Below, in pieces: positions 34,758-46,902 of a stretch of 64,000 nucleotides of DNA. Under the pieces are notes generated by a model. The model was given only the letters and a program-made list of their open reading frames with translations. It was not told where the DNA came from and did no database searches. Source of the DNA: Vitellaria paradoxa (lineage: Eukaryota; Streptophyta; Magnoliopsida; Ericales; Sapotaceae). The DNA is taken from NCBI GenBank assembly GCA_019916065.1, contig CM034236.1, forward strand, positions 50,372,690 through 50,436,689, in the 5' to 3' direction. Within the stretch, counting starts at the first letter, position 1. Each line of letters starts with the position of its first letter. A program made the translations under genes and the position numbers.

Positions 34758-35040
34758 TTTTACTAACCGCATATTTCAAATTAGTTTCCTCTTGACTGTA
34801 ATTGCAGATTTAGTGCCTCAAGCATCTGTAAAAGAAAAAAAAAAAAAAAAGTCCACAAATCATACTTCAGAGGCTTGCTCTACCGACTGCGGACTTTTAA
34901 ATAACAAAATTTAAAACAAAAAAGCTACCCAATTACAGGTGCTCATTTCAGTTTTGTGAATGACAGTACTTCAAACTATTAGCCTCCGATCACAAGCTTG
35001 CTTGACCGTTATCAGGCGGAGATTACTTGTTTATATATTA

Positions 35041-37243
35041 TTATTATTCATTTCAGTCGTCGGTTCCTTCATCTCCTCTCTTACCAATTAGTAAACCAAG
35101 GTCCATCCGTGGTGGTCATTGATCTTGGAAACACGATGTGAAATCACAATCTGTGTCAGTTTTGGTAAGGTTGTTTTCCCCTACACTTCGAGAGTGTTGA
35201 AATAAAAAAGACAGGAGATAATAGAGTTTGAAAGGGGACATAAATTTTATATATTGTCATTTATTTTATAAAGGTTAAAATTTTTTCTTTTTAAAATACG
35301 CTACAATGACCCGTATGTGTAATAATGATTTATATTTTAAAATAAAAATAACTAATTATTAAATATCAAATTATAGAATATTTTAATATAAATAATATAT
35401 ATAAATAATATGCCATAATCTAATAAAAAATATCTAATAAAAAATATCGGTAACCTGCTGCTGAGAATAATCCAAGAGTATCCAACACCTTGAATTCTCA
35501 ATGTTCCGATAATAGCCTCTCCGTACCAATGTGGCAACAAATCTCAATATTAAATGGGGGAAAAAAAAAAAAGGTGCTGACGAAGACCAATGAAGATGAT
35601 TAAAAGAATGGCAAGAAATACCTTTAGGGTCTGGTTAGATGATATTAAAATTTTAAGAGATAAGTTTTAGAAGAGGTATAAAATAAGAGGGATATTATTT
35701 TTAGAGAGTTGATCCACATTGATGTGATGTTTATGGAGGAGGATAACTTTTGACTTGATTTGGATATTTTATAAATAAGAAGGGGTGAATGATGAAAAAA
35801 GCAGTCAAATAACTCTTTTGTCCTTGTGATGTCCCAAACTTGATTACCCATTAAATTAAATATTAATCGCAAAACCCACTATGTTTAATTATTTTTGGAT
35901 AATTTGAAGTTATATTATTTATTTCATTGAAAATTTAATTTTTTATAAATTTATTTAAACAAAAAATTTTTTTAAATATGTACTTTTGAATGATTGATTA
36001 TTATTTAATTTTATTTTTAATTATATTTATTTTGACTTGTTGGCCTATCTATTATTCTATTATTAGCATTATATTTATTTTAATCAAATTAATGAGGGCT
36101 AAAAATGTCAAAACAATAGCTATTCCTTCCAGATAAATTTTGGCTAAGGTCGAGGGCGCCCAAAAGTTATTCTGGAGATGATCACGGGAGAGGAAAAGTG
36201 AAGACTCGGGAACGGATAAGTTTGGTTGCCAAATCATAACAAAAAAGTGGACCCCACTCGTTGACCGGATAAAAAATTTGGAGGAAGACTTTCCCCGCAT
36301 CCAAGCGGGGCGTTAATGTTTTAATCTGAAAATAACAAAACTGATAGATGTAAGGAGTACTCAAACCTGAAAACTCAAAAGCCCTATGCTCATAACACAG
36401 GAGCGTAAATTGTAGACAAACAATTTTGCAAAACATCTCCATTATAAATTTATAAAATAGTAAGCTTAATTAACGTGGGATCGCGAGTCGTATCTATATT
36501 CAAGTGTCTCTCAAAGATTAAAAAAACATATCAAATAATAATCAAAAGAACTCCAATTTCTTGCACAGATAAGCTGAAAACTTTTATCCTCAAAAGCAAG
36601 CTTCAAAGTTGGGGGAGGGGTGATTGGAGATTTTTTGAAAAATTATCATTGAAAACATTAATACCTGACAATTGTAAGCTACCATGGACACACCCTCCAA
36701 AAAAAAGGAAAAGAAAAACCATTATTGTAAACACATAGTTGATAATTTTCAGTTCGAAGTGTTATTTTTTTAGAAATGATATATATTTTGTCTTACCTAC
36801 AAAAGAAAACTTGACATTATAGGATAGAAAGATTGCAACCCAAAAAAAAAAAAAAAAAAAAAAAATTTCATTTACTGATGATGGTACTTTCTTATGTTAT
36901 GAGCACAACCTTAAATATTTATCCCTCTCATTTATTTTGTTAAAAAAAAACTTCAATATTATTAAAAAGATATTTATTATGTTGACTTGCCTTTGAATTT
37001 TAGTTATATTGACATAAAATTTACCCAAAAAAAAAGAATAGAATAAAATAGTTAGTCATTGTTATTTTGTTAATATATGCATACTTTTTTTTTTTGTTGA
37101 ATATGATCCACATATTATTTATATTTATTGTAATTATTTTTGTTAATTAATACAATTTAATTTAATTGAAAAATAATTGATTATATTAGCTTGCGAACCG
37201 CGAAAAGTGCTTCCATCTCTAACGTTGTCCTTATTGCCACCGG
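35041..37243 (+). other. Shared downstream flank of the duplication, copy 1
   Basis: No gene is recognised. It aligns in pieces with 59597-60560. Copy 1 has extra sequence at about 35215-35445 and 35610-36327 not found in copy 2. The second begins near TTTAGGGTCTGGTTAGATG and may be a small DNA element, but no inverted ends were confirmed. Confidence 0.6.
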
Positions 37244-37585
37244 TAAGGCTTCGTTTGGAGCCTCAAAAAACTTAAAAGCTGACATAACTGCCGTTGATAT
37301 AGTCTGTCAAAATTTTAAAATACCGTTAGAACGTATCACATATGCTCCGTTCCAATAAATTTTGTCAAAATTCAAATAAAAGTTATTTGACACTTATACA
37401 AAAAATACACAAAATTTTAAAATTTTTCAAAATCTTCCACTAAAATTTTGGCACGTGTCACTTTCTATACTTTTTAATAATTTTATATCAAATCAAATAT
37501 AAACATTTAATAATCATTACGTAATAATTTTAAAATATATTTTTAAAAACTTTTAAATTTAATTGGGACTCCAAACTCACCCTAA
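37244..37585. mobile_element. Tourist-type MITE, 336 bp, with matching empty site
   Basis: The element 37247-37582 has ends GGCTTCGTTTGGAGCC and GGGACTCCAAACTCACCC. The target duplication TAA lies at 37244-37246 and 37583-37585. Copy 2 of the duplication reads straight through (CCACCAATACATATGATG at 63509), an empty site that confirms the insertion. Confidence 0.88.
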
Positions 37586-37737
37586 ATATCACGTACACAC
37601 GTAAGGAAAGAAATTAAAAAAAAAAAAAAACTACCTAACGTTAAAGTTAGGTTCAAATTTACCATAATAATAATAATAAGGACAGCTGTCATGACTTAAC
37701 TCCGATAAAAGAACAGCTACCCGGCGTACACCGCCAA

Positions 37738-37786
37738 TGCGCCACATACAAGTTCTTACAGTTTCTTACAATTCTCAGCATCGCTA

Positions 37787-37825
<39 letters not shown>

Positions 37826-38460
37826 CCTTCCTCCCTCCGTCCCTCCCTGAGTGAGTCCTCCCTCCCTGTTCAGTGCTGCTTTAGTTCTATTATTCTATAT
37901 ATTACTAATTTTCTCTAAAGCTTTTCAACTGTTCATTGTCACTTGCACGTGGGCTTCTTCGAAGAAAACAAAGGAAACTGGCCGGACTAAAAATGGCAGT
38001 GAAGAGGAAGAGAATGGAAGGCGAATCCGAAGTTCTTCTGTCTGTGGACGTGCGTTAAGCCGAAGAGATCGACACAGAAAACACCGGCCCCGGAGGCGAG
38101 AGACGGACGTACCAGGTTTTCGGATCGGTGCGCACTGAACCACCGCCATATACAAGTTCTTGCAATTTCTTACATTTTCAGCGACGCTCCCCCCCCCCCG
38201 GGGGGGTTCAGTGCCAACCGCCATATGCAAGTTTTTGCAATTTGTTACAATTTTCAGCAACGTCTCTCTCTCTCTCTCTGCGTCCCTCCTCCCCGTTCCC
38301 CACCGCCATATACAAGTCCTTGCAGTTTCTTACGGTTTTCAGCAACGCTCCCCTCTCTCTCTCTCTCTCTCGCCCTCCCTCCCTCCCTCCTCTCTGTTCA
38401 GTCCCCGCCGCCATTTACAAGTTCTTGCAATTTCTAAACAATTTTCAGCAACGCACCTCT
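37738..38460 (+). repeat. Five imperfect copies of a leader-like repeat separated by CT tracts
   Basis: The unit CCGCCATATACAAGTTCTTG, CAATTTCTTACAATTTTCAGCAACG starts at about 37738, 38143, 38218, 38303 and 38408. Each is followed by a (CT)n or C-rich tract and, in most, a GTTCAGTGCC-like link to the next. Copies 2-5 are spaced 75-105 bp apart. Every unit ends in TTTTCAGC, which resembles a splice acceptor. The array precedes the ASCC2-like exon and is probably 5' untranslated sequence that multiplied. Confidence 0.8.
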
Positions 38461-38527
38461 CTCTCTCTCTCTCTCTCTCTCCCCCCCCCCCCTCGCTCAC
38501 TCGCTCGCTCGCTCACACAAACATTCC

Positions 38528-38709
38528 GGGTGGAAAATGTAAAGTCGGGTGGAAATTACGTGAATGACTTGCCCCAAGACAAGGCTGTTGCGGCAGGTCT
38601 AGGCATTGATGAAAGCGGATTGGATCCTGTGGAGTCTCAGCAAGTTGTAGATCATCCTATCAGAGAGTTGTCTCAGTTGCTCAAATTGAGCCCTAGAGAT
38701 TTCTGGAAG
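38528..38709 (+). CDS. ASCC2-like exon (activating signal cointegrator 1 complex subunit 2)
   Basis: The frame reads SGGNYVNDLPQDKAVAAGLG, IDESGLDPVESQQVVDHPI and RELSQLLKLSPRDFWK. It ends at a donor-like AAG/GTTGGT. This matches the start of the conserved region of plant ASCC2 proteins, which contain a CUE ubiquitin-binding domain and work with the ASCC3 helicase in DNA alkylation repair and ribosome quality control. The next expected exon (DTSLHEFLDSFL type) is not found anywhere in the window. HPI also replaces the usual LLN before RELS. The exon is followed by the satellite array, so this is either a first exon with a very long intron or, more likely, a truncated copy. Confidence 0.65.
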
Positions 38710-39502
38710 GTTGGTTTATGTGTTTTGGATTTGAATTTTGTTTGAATTATTAATTTTCTGACTTTGTTTCCTCCGTGTGGTTAACGTGTCGTCAACAGTG
38801 TCACTTGAATTGTTATTCTGTTATTTTTTTTTTTTATGATAAATAATTGTTGTTCTGTTATTAACGTCAACAGTGTCATTTGAATTGTTATATTGAGTTG
38901 TTATTCTGTTATTATTTTTTTTGTGATAAATAATTATTGTTCTGTTGTTTTGATGTTCTAAAACGTTACGTAGTTTTTGGTCCATGCTTTTAGTTTCTGA
39001 ATTAAAAGCAAATTGGATGCTCTAAAGAGGTCTCATTGATTCTTTGGATTAAGTAGATATAAGACTACCCCTACCCCCCCCCCCCGGGCGGGGGAGGGGG
39101 GGGGCGCGGGCCAACACATACACGTAACAAAAAACAGATAGTCTTCATTAATTACTATTGTCTCCATGCTGGCTTGCTTGAGAGAATTGGGTGCAGATTT
39201 GTGTGTAAGTATCAAATTCATCTAATTGTGATGAAGAAGAACAAAATAGTTAGGCTTTATATTTCTTAAATAATTATTTTATTACTTAAGGTTAAAATTG
39301 ATGGTTACAATATAAAATGGGATATATGTGCATAGCTATATAGTGAACTTATTATTTATACTTATTTGTTTTAGAAGTGTCCATGTAGGATAAATGGTAA
39401 CTAATAGAGATAATAACTATTTATCTTTATTTATGCATTTTTACACTCCTTGTTCATGTCCTCCTAGTGATTAGTGACAAGTGATTGTTCCTTGCATGAA
39501 TT
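38710..39502. other. Flank between the ASCC2-like exon and the satellite array
   Basis: No gene. It includes two ~85 bp related copies built on GTCAACAGTGTCAYTTGAATTG (38799 and 38869) and a C/G homopolymer palindrome at 39068-39110. Confidence 0.55.
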
Positions 39503-40005
39503 TTTCTTTTTGCAGCTCAAAAAGAAGAAAAAAAAAAAAGTTAATTGGTGGATCCTAATTAGCAAAAGATTCTTGGGAGATAATTATAATTTGTTTTGTG
39601 GTCAGTTTAGTTTATAATTTTGAAAGTATACATACGGTTGTTAATCAAAAGTAAGTTTTGTGTTATAAATATATGAGATTCTGATTCAGGTTTAGATTAC
39701 TAGTTTTAATGAGATGTATAAAATTATTGTATAATGCATTTGTGGAGTATTGAGATTTGTTGGAAATATACTTTTGGTGGTTATATTTTTGAGGATCTTA
39801 AACTTTTGGAATTAAGTGTGCATAGATATTGGTTTAAGAGAATCTTGGGAGGTAAATGTAATTTATTTTGTGGTTAGTTTAGTTTACAAATTTGGATGTA
39901 TACTTACGGTTGTTAATCACAAGGAAGTTTGGTGTTATAAATATGTAAGATTTTGATTCAGGTTTATACTTCTAGTTTTAGCGAGATATGTAAAATTATT
40001 GTATA

Positions 40006-40242
40006 ATGCATTTGTGGAGTATTGAGATTTGCCCGAAATGTACTTTTGGTGGTTATATTTTTGAGGATCTTAAACTTTTGGAATTAAGCGTGTATAGATT
40101 TGGGTTTAGGAGATTTAGTGATTTTGATAATCATATTAGGAAATATCGTGAATATATTAGAAGTAGAGTGCATAGGCAAGTTGGTTCGGCATTTGAAGAG
40201 TTGAATATAGTAAACTATATTTTAGGTGATGAGTTTATATGA
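40006..40242 (+). other. 78-codon ORF within a satellite unit
   Basis: Reads MHLWSIEICPKCTFGGYIFE through IVNYILGDEFI. The same segment is open in the units at 45380-45613 and 46669-46902, with about three-quarters of residues shared by eye. In most other units it is broken. I recognise no family. It may be a remnant of the sequence that founded the satellite. Confidence 0.4.
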
Positions 40243-43200
40243 TTTCTTTGGTGTAATAAATTATGTTTTGAGAAAGATTGTTAAGATGCGAATGGATGAT
40301 GAATGGGAGATTTTCTGGAAATTTTGATGTGATTGGTTAAGGTGACGATTCAGGCACTGGAGGATGTGTTGAGATCATGTGTATTAGGAGGGAAAGCTAA
40401 TTGGGATGAATAATGGAGGTATATAGTTGGGGTGCAAAGGTTTTTGCAGCTTGGAAAAAAAAAATATTTAGTGGATCCTCATTAGCAAAAGAATCTTGGG
40501 AGTTAATGTAATTTGTTTTGTGCTCAGTTTAGTTTATAATTTGGAATTATACTTACGGTTGTTAATCACAAGGAAGTTTGGTGCCATTTATATATAAGAT
40601 TTTGATTTTGGTTTAGTCTACTAGTTTTAATGAGATGTATAAAATTATTGTATAATGCATTTGTTGAGTATTGAGATTTGTCCAAAATATACTTTTGGTG
40701 GTTATATTTTTGAGGATCTTTAACTTTCAGAATTAAGTGTGTGTAGATATTGGTTTAGGAGATTTAATGATTTTGGTAATCATATTAGGAAATATGATGG
40801 ATATTTTTGGGCATTTGAATAGTTGAAGATAGTACATTATATTTTTAGTGATGAATTTATATGATTTCTTTGGTGTAATAAATTATGTCTTAAGAAAGAT
40901 TTTTTAGATGCGACTAGATGATGAATGAGAGATTTTCTAGAAATTATGGTGTGAATGGTTGAGGTGACGATTCAGACAATCGAGGATATGTTGAGATCAT
41001 GTGTATTAGAGGGGAAAGCCAATTAGGATGAAAAGTGGAAGTATATACTTGGGGTGCAAAGATTTTTGTAGCTTAAAAAAAAAAAAAACAAATATTTGGT
41101 GGATTCTAATTAGCAAAAGAATCTTGGGAAGTAAATATAATCTATTTTGTGGTCAGTTTAGTTTATAATTTGAAAGTATACTTACGGTTGTTAATCACAA
41201 GGAAGTTTGGTGTTGTAAATATATATGATTTTGATTCAAGTTTTCAGTATTAGTTTTAATGAGATGTATAGAATTGTTATATAATGCATTTGTGGAGTAT
41301 TGAGATTGTCCGAAATATACTTTTGGTGGTTATATTTTCGAGGATCTTAAACTTTTAGAATTAAGTGTGTATAGAGTTTGGTTTAGGAGATTTAGTGATT
41401 TTGGTAATCATATTAGGAAATATCATGAATATTTAGAAGAAGAGGGCGTAGGGAAGTTGGTTGGGTTGGTTGGGCATTCAAATAGTTGAAGATAGTAAGT
41501 TATTTTTTTAGTTTTGATTTTATATGATTTCCACGGTGCAATTAATTAAGTTTTGAGAAAGATTTTTATGATGCGAGCGGATGATCAATGTGTGATTTTT
41601 TGGAAATTTTGGTGTGATTGGTTGAGGTGACGATTCAAAAACTAGAGGATATGTTGAGATCATGTGTATAGAGTCAAATGGTAATTGGGATGAATAATGG
41701 AAGTAAATACTTGGGGTACAAATATTTTTGTAGCTCAAAAAGAAAAAAAAAATTGGTGGATTCTAATTAGCGAAGGAGGTAAATGTAATTTGTTTTGTGG
41801 TTAGTTCTGTTTATATTTTTGGAAGTCTACATACGGTTGTTAATCACAAGGAAGTTTGGTGTTATAAATATATAAGATTTTGATTCTGGTTTAGACTACT
41901 AGTTCTAATGAGGTATAATGCATTTGTGGAGTATTGAAATTTGTCCGAAATATACTTTTGGTGGTTATATTTTTGAGGATCCGAAGCTTTTGGAATTTAG
42001 TGTGTATCGATATTGGTGTAGGAGATATAGTGATTTTGGCAATCATATTAGGAAATATCATTAATATTTGGAAGAAGAGTGCGTAGTGAATTTGGTTTGG
42101 TATTTGAACGGTTGAAGGTAGTAAATTATTTTTTTAGTGATGAATTTATATGATTTCTATGGGTTAATAAATTAAATTTTGAGAAAGATTGTTAAGATGC
42201 AAATGGATGATGAATAAGAGATTTTTTTGAAATTTTGGTGTGATTGGTTGAGGTGACGATTCAAACACTAGATGATATGTTGAGATCACCTGTATTACGG
42301 TGGAAAGGAAATTAGCATGAATGATGGAAGTAATTACTTGGAGTACAAAGATTTTTGTAGCTAAAAAAAAAAATAATATTTGGTGGATCCTAATTAGCAA
42401 AAGAATTTTGGGATATAAATGTAATTTATTATGTGGTCAGTTTAGTTCACAATTTCGGAAGTATACTTACGGTTGTTAATCATAAGGAAGTTTGGTGCTA
42501 TAAATATATAAGATTTTGATTCAGGTTTATACTACTAGTTTTAGCGAGATGTATAAAATTATTGTATAGTGCATTTGTGGAGTATTGAGAATTGTTCGAA
42601 ATGTACCTTTGGCGGTTATATTTTTGAGGATCTTAAACTTTCGGAATTAAATGTGTATAGATATAGGTTTAGGAGATTAAGTGATTTTGGTAATCATATT
42701 AGGAAATATCATGAATATTTAGAATAAGAGTGCGTAGGGAAGTTGGTTGGGCATTGGAACAGTTGAAGATAGTAAATTATTTTTAGTGATGAATTTACAT
42801 GATTTCTATGGTATAATAAATTGAGTTTTGAGAAAGATTGTTAAGATGCGAATGGATGATTTTTTGGAAATTTTGGTGTGATTGGTTGAGGTGACGATTC
42901 GGACATTGGAGGATGTGTTGAGATATTATATGTATTAGGTGGAAAGGTAATTGGGATGAAGCGTGGAAGTAATTACTTGTGGTACAAAGATTTTTGATGC
43001 TTAAAAAGAAAAAAGAAAAAAATATTTGGTGGTCTAATTACCCTAAGAATGTTGGGAGGTAAATGTTATTTGTTTTGTGGTCAGTTTAGTTTATAATTTT
43101 GGAAGTATAGTTAGGCTTATTAATCAGATGGAAGTTTGGTGTTATAAATTTATAAGATTTTTTTTCAGGTTTAGACTGCTAGTTTTGATGAGATGTATAA

Positions 43201-45379
43201 AATTATTGTTTAATGCATTTGTGGAGTATAGAGATTTGTCCGTAATATACTTTTGATGGTTATATTTTCGAGGATCTTAAATTTTCAGAATCAAATGTGT
43301 ATATATATAGGTTTAAGAGATTTAGTGATTTTGGTAATCATATTAGGAAATATCATGATTATTTAGTAGAAGAGTGCGTTGGGAAGTTGGTAGGGCATTT
43401 GAACAGTTGAAGTTAGTAAATTATATTCTTAGTGATGAATTTATATGATTTCTATGGTGTAATAAATTAAGTTTTGAAAAAGATTGTTACGATGCAAATG
43501 AATGATGAATGGGAGATTTTTTGGAAATTTTGGTGTGATTGGTTGAGGTGACGATTTGGACACTGGAGGATTTGTTGAGGTCATGTGTATTGAGTGGAAA
43601 GGTAATGATATTAGGAACTATCATGAATATTTAGAATAATAGTGCGTGGGGACGTCAGTTGGGCATTTGAGTAGTTGAAGATTGTAAACTATATTTTTAG
43701 TGATGAATTTATGTGATCTCTATGATGTAATAAATTAAGTTATGAGAAAAATTGTTAAGATGTGAATGTATGACGAATGGGAGATTTTCTAGAAATTTTG
43801 GTGGTTGTTTGAGGTGACGATTTAGACATTGAAGGATATATAGAGATCATGTGCACAGAGTGGAAAGGTATTTGGGATGAACAATGGAAGTAAATACTTG
43901 GAGTATAAAGATTTTTGCAACTGAAAAAAAAAAAGGAAAAAAAATTTCGTGGATCCTAATTAGCAAAAGAATCTTGGCAAGTAAATGTAATTGTTTTGTG
44001 GTCGATTTAGCTTATAATTTTGGAAGCATATTTACGGTTGTTAATCACGAAGTTTGGTGTTATAAATATATAAGATTTTGATTCAGGTTTAAACTATTGG
44101 TTTTAACGAGTTGTATAAAATTGATGTACAATGCATTTGTTGAGTATTGAGATTCGACTGAAATATACTTTTGGTGGTTATGTTTTTCAAGGATCATAAA
44201 CTTCAGGAATTGAGCGTGTATAGTTATTGGTTTAGGAGATTTAGTGGTTTTGGTAATCATATTAGAAAATATCATGAATATTTAGAAGAAGAGTGCGTAG
44301 GGAAGTTGGTTGGGTATTTGAATAGTTGAAGATAGTAAATTATTTTTTGAGTGATAAATCTATTTGATTTCGATGGTGTAATAAATTATGTTTTTAGATA
44401 GATTGTTAAGGCGCGAATGGGAGATCTTTTGGTAATTTTGGTCTGATTGGTTGAGCTGATGATTCAGACATTGGAGAATATGTTGAGATCAAGTGTATTA
44501 GAGTGGATAGGTAATTGGGATGAGCAATGGAAGTAAACACTTGGGGTACAAGGATTTTTGCAGCTCAAAAAAAGAAAAAAAAAATATTTGGTGGATCCTA
44601 ATTAGCAAAAGAATCTTGGGATGTAAATGTAACTTGTTTTGTGGTCAGTTTAGTTTATAATTTTGAAAGTAGACTTACGGTGGTTAATCACAAGGAAGCT
44701 TGGTGTTGTAAATATATAAGATTACAAGTGAGGTTTAGGCTACTTGTTTTAACGAGATGTGTAAACTTATTGTATAATGCATTTGTGGAGTATTGAGATT
44801 TGTTTGAAATATACTTTTGGTGATTATATTTTTGAGGACCTTAAACTTTCATATTTAAGTGTATAGATATTGGTTTAGGAGATTTAGTGATTTTGGTAAT
44901 CATATTAGGAAATATCATGAATATTTAGAAAAGAGTTCGTAGAGAAGTTGGTTGGGCATTTGAATAGTTGAAAATAGTAAATTATATTTTTAGCGTTGAA
45001 TTTATGTTATTTCTATTGTATAATAAATTAAGTTTTGAGAAAGATTGTTAAGATGTGAATGGAAGATTTTTTTGGATATTTTGAGGTAACGATTTAGACA
45101 CTGGAGAATATGTTGAGATCATGTGTATTAGCTGGAAAGGTAATTGGGATGAACAGTAGAAGTAAATACTTGGGGTACAAAGATTTTTGAAGCTCGAAAA
45201 GAAAAAAAATATTTGGTGGATCCTAATTAGCAAAAGAATCTTGGGTGGCAAATGTAATTTGTTTTGTGGTCAAATTAGTTGTTAATTTTGTATCTATCAT
45301 TATGATTGTTAATCACACGGAAGATTTTGATTTAGGCTTAGACTACTATTTTTAACAAGATGTATAAAATTGTTGTATA

Positions 45380-45613
45380 ATGCATTTGTGGAGTATTAAG
45401 ATTTTTCCGAAATATATTTTTGGTGGTTATATTTTTGAAGATCTTAAACTATCAGAAATAGGTGTGTATAGATATTGGTTTAGGAGATTTAGTGATTTTG
45501 GTAATCATATTTGGAAAAAACACGAATACTTAGAAGGAGTGCGTAGGGAAGTTGGTTGGGCATTTGAACAGTTGAAGATGATAAATTATATTTTTACTGA
45601 TGAATCTTTTTGA
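45380..45613 (+). other. 77-codon ORF within a satellite unit
   Basis: The counterpart of the ORF at 40006, reading MHLWSIKIFPKYIFGGYIFE through IFTDESF. Opens at the same place in the repeat. No family recognised; probably not a functional gene. Confidence 0.35.
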
Positions 45614-46668
45614 TTTCTATGGTGTAATAAATTGAGTTTTCAGAAAGATTATTAAGATGCGAATGGGTAATGAATGGGAGATTTTCTAGAAATTTTGGTG
45701 AATGGTTGAGGTGACGATTCAGACACGGGAGGATATGTTGAGATCATGTCTATAGAGTGGAACGGTAATTGGGATGGACAAGGGAAGTAAATACTTGGGA
45801 TACAGAGATTTTTGCTGTTCAAAAAGAAAAAAAATATTTAGTGGATCCTAATTAGCAGAAGAATCTTGGGAGATAAGTGTAATTTGTTTTGTGGTAAGTT
45901 TAGTTTATAATTTTGGAAGTCTACTTATGGTTGTTAATCACAAGGAAGTTTGGTGTTATAAATATATAAAATTTTATTTAGGTTTAGACTACTGGTTTTG
46001 ACGAGATGTATAAAATTAGTGTATAAGGCATTTGTGGAGTATTGAGATTTGTCCGAATTATACTTTTGGAGGTTATATTTTTGAGGATTTTAAACTTTCG
46101 AAATTAAGTGTGTGTAGATATTGGTTTAGGAGATATAGTGATTTTGGTAATCATTTTAGGAAATATAATGAATATTAAGAAGAAGAGTGCGTAGGGAAGT
46201 TGGTTGGGCATGTGAACGGTTGAAGAGAGTAAATTATTTTTTTAGTGATGAATTTATTTGATTTCTAAGGTGTAATCTGTTATTTTTTGAAAAAATTTTT
46301 AAGATGCAAATGGATGATGGAAGATTTTTTGGAAATTTTGGTGTGATTGGTTGTGGTGATCATTCAGACAATGGTGGATATGTTGAGATCATGTGTATTA
46401 GAGTGGATAGGTAATTGCGATGAATAATGGAATTTAATACTTGGGGTACAAAGATTTTTGCAACTCAAAAAAAAAAAAAAAAAGGTGGATCCTAATTTGC
46501 AAAATAATCTTAGGAGGTAAATGTAATTTGTTTTGTGGTCAGTTTAGTTCATAATTTTGGAAGTATGCTTATGGTTGTTAATCACAAGAAAGTTGTGTTA
46601 TAAATATATTAGATTTTGATTAAGGTTTAGACGACTAGTTTTAGCAAGATGTATAAAATTGTTGTATA

Positions 46669-46902
46669 GTGCATTTGTGGAGTGTTGATTTTTGTCGGGA
46701 ATATAGTTTTTGTGGTTATATTTTTGAGGATCTTAAATTTTTGGAATCAAGTGTGTGTAGATATTGGTTTAGGAGATTTAGTGATTTTGGTAATTGCATT
46801 AGGAGATACCATGTATATTTAGAAGAAGTGCGTAGGGAAGTTGGTTGGGCATTTGAACAGTTGAAGATAGTAAATTATATTCTTAGTGATGAATTTATAT
46901 GA
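46669..46902 (+). other. 77-codon ORF within a satellite unit
   Basis: Third open copy of the same segment, reading MHLWSVDFCREYSFCGYIFE through ILSDEFI. Shares REVGWAFEQLK with the ORF at 45380. Interpretation as for the other two. Confidence 0.35.

Larger units (their letters stand above)
25800..35040 (-). mobile_element. 9.2 kb block carrying captured exons of several host genes (DNA transposon-like)
   Basis: Absent from duplicate copy 2, where CAAATCAG joins directly to TTATTCATTTCAG at about 59597. Both flanks carry related GC-rich subterminal motifs not seen elsewhere: CGCGATTTAAAATCGCAG-like at 25890-26110, and AATCGCGATTTCAAATCG at 33490-33715. The inner ends TAAGAAAACGCGATT (25884) and, on the other strand, TAAGAAACTGCATT (33715) are inverted. 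Inside, all recognised host exons are on the - strand and come from unrelated genes. This fits a gene-capturing DNA transposon; subterminal repeats of this kind occur in CACTA and Mutator-like elements. I cannot assign the superfamily: no transposase, exact terminal repeats or target duplication are visible. Confidence 0.65.
24149..37247 (+). repeat. Segmental duplication, copy 1 (P4H 3' region and downstream)
   Basis: Matches 53763-63517 in the same orientation, in order. Anchors: ATGACATAGACATGG (24160), AGGTCCCGTATTATGGCT (24312), P4H exon 8, AACACCAATTCTTTTA (25576), GATCTTGGAAACACGATG (35121), AACCTGCTGCTGAGAAT (35451), TTTCAGTTCGAAGTGTT (36747) and CATCTCTAACGTTGTCC (37215). Copy 1 has a hAT-like element, a 9.2 kb block and a MITE that copy 2 lacks. 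Confidence 0.88.

Noticed and set aside
37851..38143. Open frame of about 95 codons with a hydrophobic start and an Arg-rich end
   Set aside because: No ATG at its start, low-complexity neighbours and no family resemblance. It may be part of the ASCC2 leader, but I cannot support a gene.
38160..38567. Long Ser/Leu/Pro-rich frames across the CT tracts
   Set aside because: Produced by CT microsatellites, which are open in several frames at once.
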